A DNA stretch of 64,000 nt from Hymenochaete sp. R1 (lineage: Eukaryota; Basidiomycota; Agaricomycetes; Hymenochaetales; Hymenochaetaceae): positions 62,001-126,000 of the forward strand of contig JAFREE010000056.1 of assembly GCA_019400425.1 (NCBI GenBank). The letters are read 5' to 3'. This document shows, in pieces, positions 60,231 through 64,000 of the stretch (within the stretch, counting starts at the first letter, position 1; each line of letters begins with the position of its first letter). The position numbers and the translations under genes were made by a program. The notes under the pieces were generated by a model. The model searched no databases and was not told the DNA's origin. It saw only the letters and a program-made list of their open reading frames with translations.

Positions 60231-60742
60231 GATCAGTCGATATTCAGTCCGTCGTTCTGTTTATATGGGCTGATTTTTGATCTTGTCGAGCTCGTCAAGA
60301 TGACTGATAAGGGATGGTGTGTGATGGTGGAAAGGGAGGTCTAGCGATTCGGTGGGTGTGGGAGGAGAGATTGCTGAGTGATGAAACTCAGGTGACGACG
60401 AGTAACTGACGTTGGACTGGCTATATGCTAACGCTCATTGCCGGCTCGGCTATTGCATCCGCCTCCGCCTCCGCGACTGTGCGTGCGCGTGCGTCTCAAT
60501 TGTAGCTAAATGTGGATTTGCTGGACCCACAGACATACAAGCAATAAACAATTTATCTCGAAACACGCTCGTCGATATGCTTGAGTGTAATCTTTCTTTC
60601 TATTATTTGTAATTAAATGCATACAAGAGCATATATAAAAACTACACTACGACTAGAAATTACAAATTATGGTCCACGAAAAAGTGATACGCTGTACGAT
60701 TCGCGCTAGTAAACGAAAGAGAGAAAAAACTCCGTCCGTCCT
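60231..60742. other. Intergenic, ZWF1 promoter
   Basis: About 510 bp upstream of the G6PD gene. A/T-rich towards the left side. No gene seen; the plus-strand frame 60669-60926 is antisense to the last LON-RING exon. Confidence 0.5.

Positions 60743-64000
<3,258 letters not shown>

Overview
This is a stretch of nuclear DNA from a filamentous basidiomycete fungus, most likely an Agaricomycete. I infer this from single-gene transcription units, many short introns (mostly about 50-70 nt, GT..AG), short intergenic spaces, CT-rich promoters and TATAAA boxes before some starts, and from the gene set (GH15-CBM20 glucoamylase, CipC-like protein, PX/PXB protein, LON-RING protein). There are no bacterial operons, CRISPR arrays, rRNA genes or convincing tRNA genes. 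I find about 25 genes or gene remnants. Gene models were built by hand: exons were joined where splice sites and reading phase agree with conserved protein sequence. Layout. 0.6-8.6 kb (minus): acetoacetyl-CoA synthetase, then two tandem, very similar MFS transporters. 8.6-26 kb (plus): a small unknown four-exon gene, a 16-exon endopolyphosphatase (PPN1) with a 5-nt micro-exon, an RFX transcription factor, and a tandem pair of unknown paralogues of which the upstream copy is broken. 26-37.6 kb (minus): BFR1, NHP2, a CipC-like stress protein, a large PX/PXB/DUF3818 protein and a small conserved unknown. 38.7-53 kb (mixed strands): CCDC47-like ER protein, acidic RING protein, alanyl-tRNA editing protein, an Hsp31/DJ-1 gene split by a foldback element, NEM1 phosphatase, SNF7 (ESCRT-III), a U1A/U2B''-type spliceosomal protein and ceramide synthase. 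53.6-63.2 kb (mostly minus): glucoamylase, a small region of duplicated exon fragments, glucose-6-phosphate dehydrogenase and a LON-RING protein. The genes are mainly housekeeping and do not form a biosynthetic cluster. Several act at the ER or in lipid metabolism (NEM1, ceramide synthase, CCDC47-like, PX/PXB protein, BFR1), but their grouping may be chance. The most striking item is a 236-bp nearly perfect inverted-repeat element with a TA target duplication, at 45.1-45.3 kb inside an exon of the Hsp31-like gene. Removing the element and one TA restores the frame and the conserved sequence exactly, so this looks like a non-autonomous Tc1/mariner-type MITE caught inside a coding exon. Other notable points are the PPN1 micro-exon, the decayed tandem paralogue, a probable C-terminal membrane anchor on the LON-RING protein, and the twin MFS genes with a dileucine-type sorting signal.
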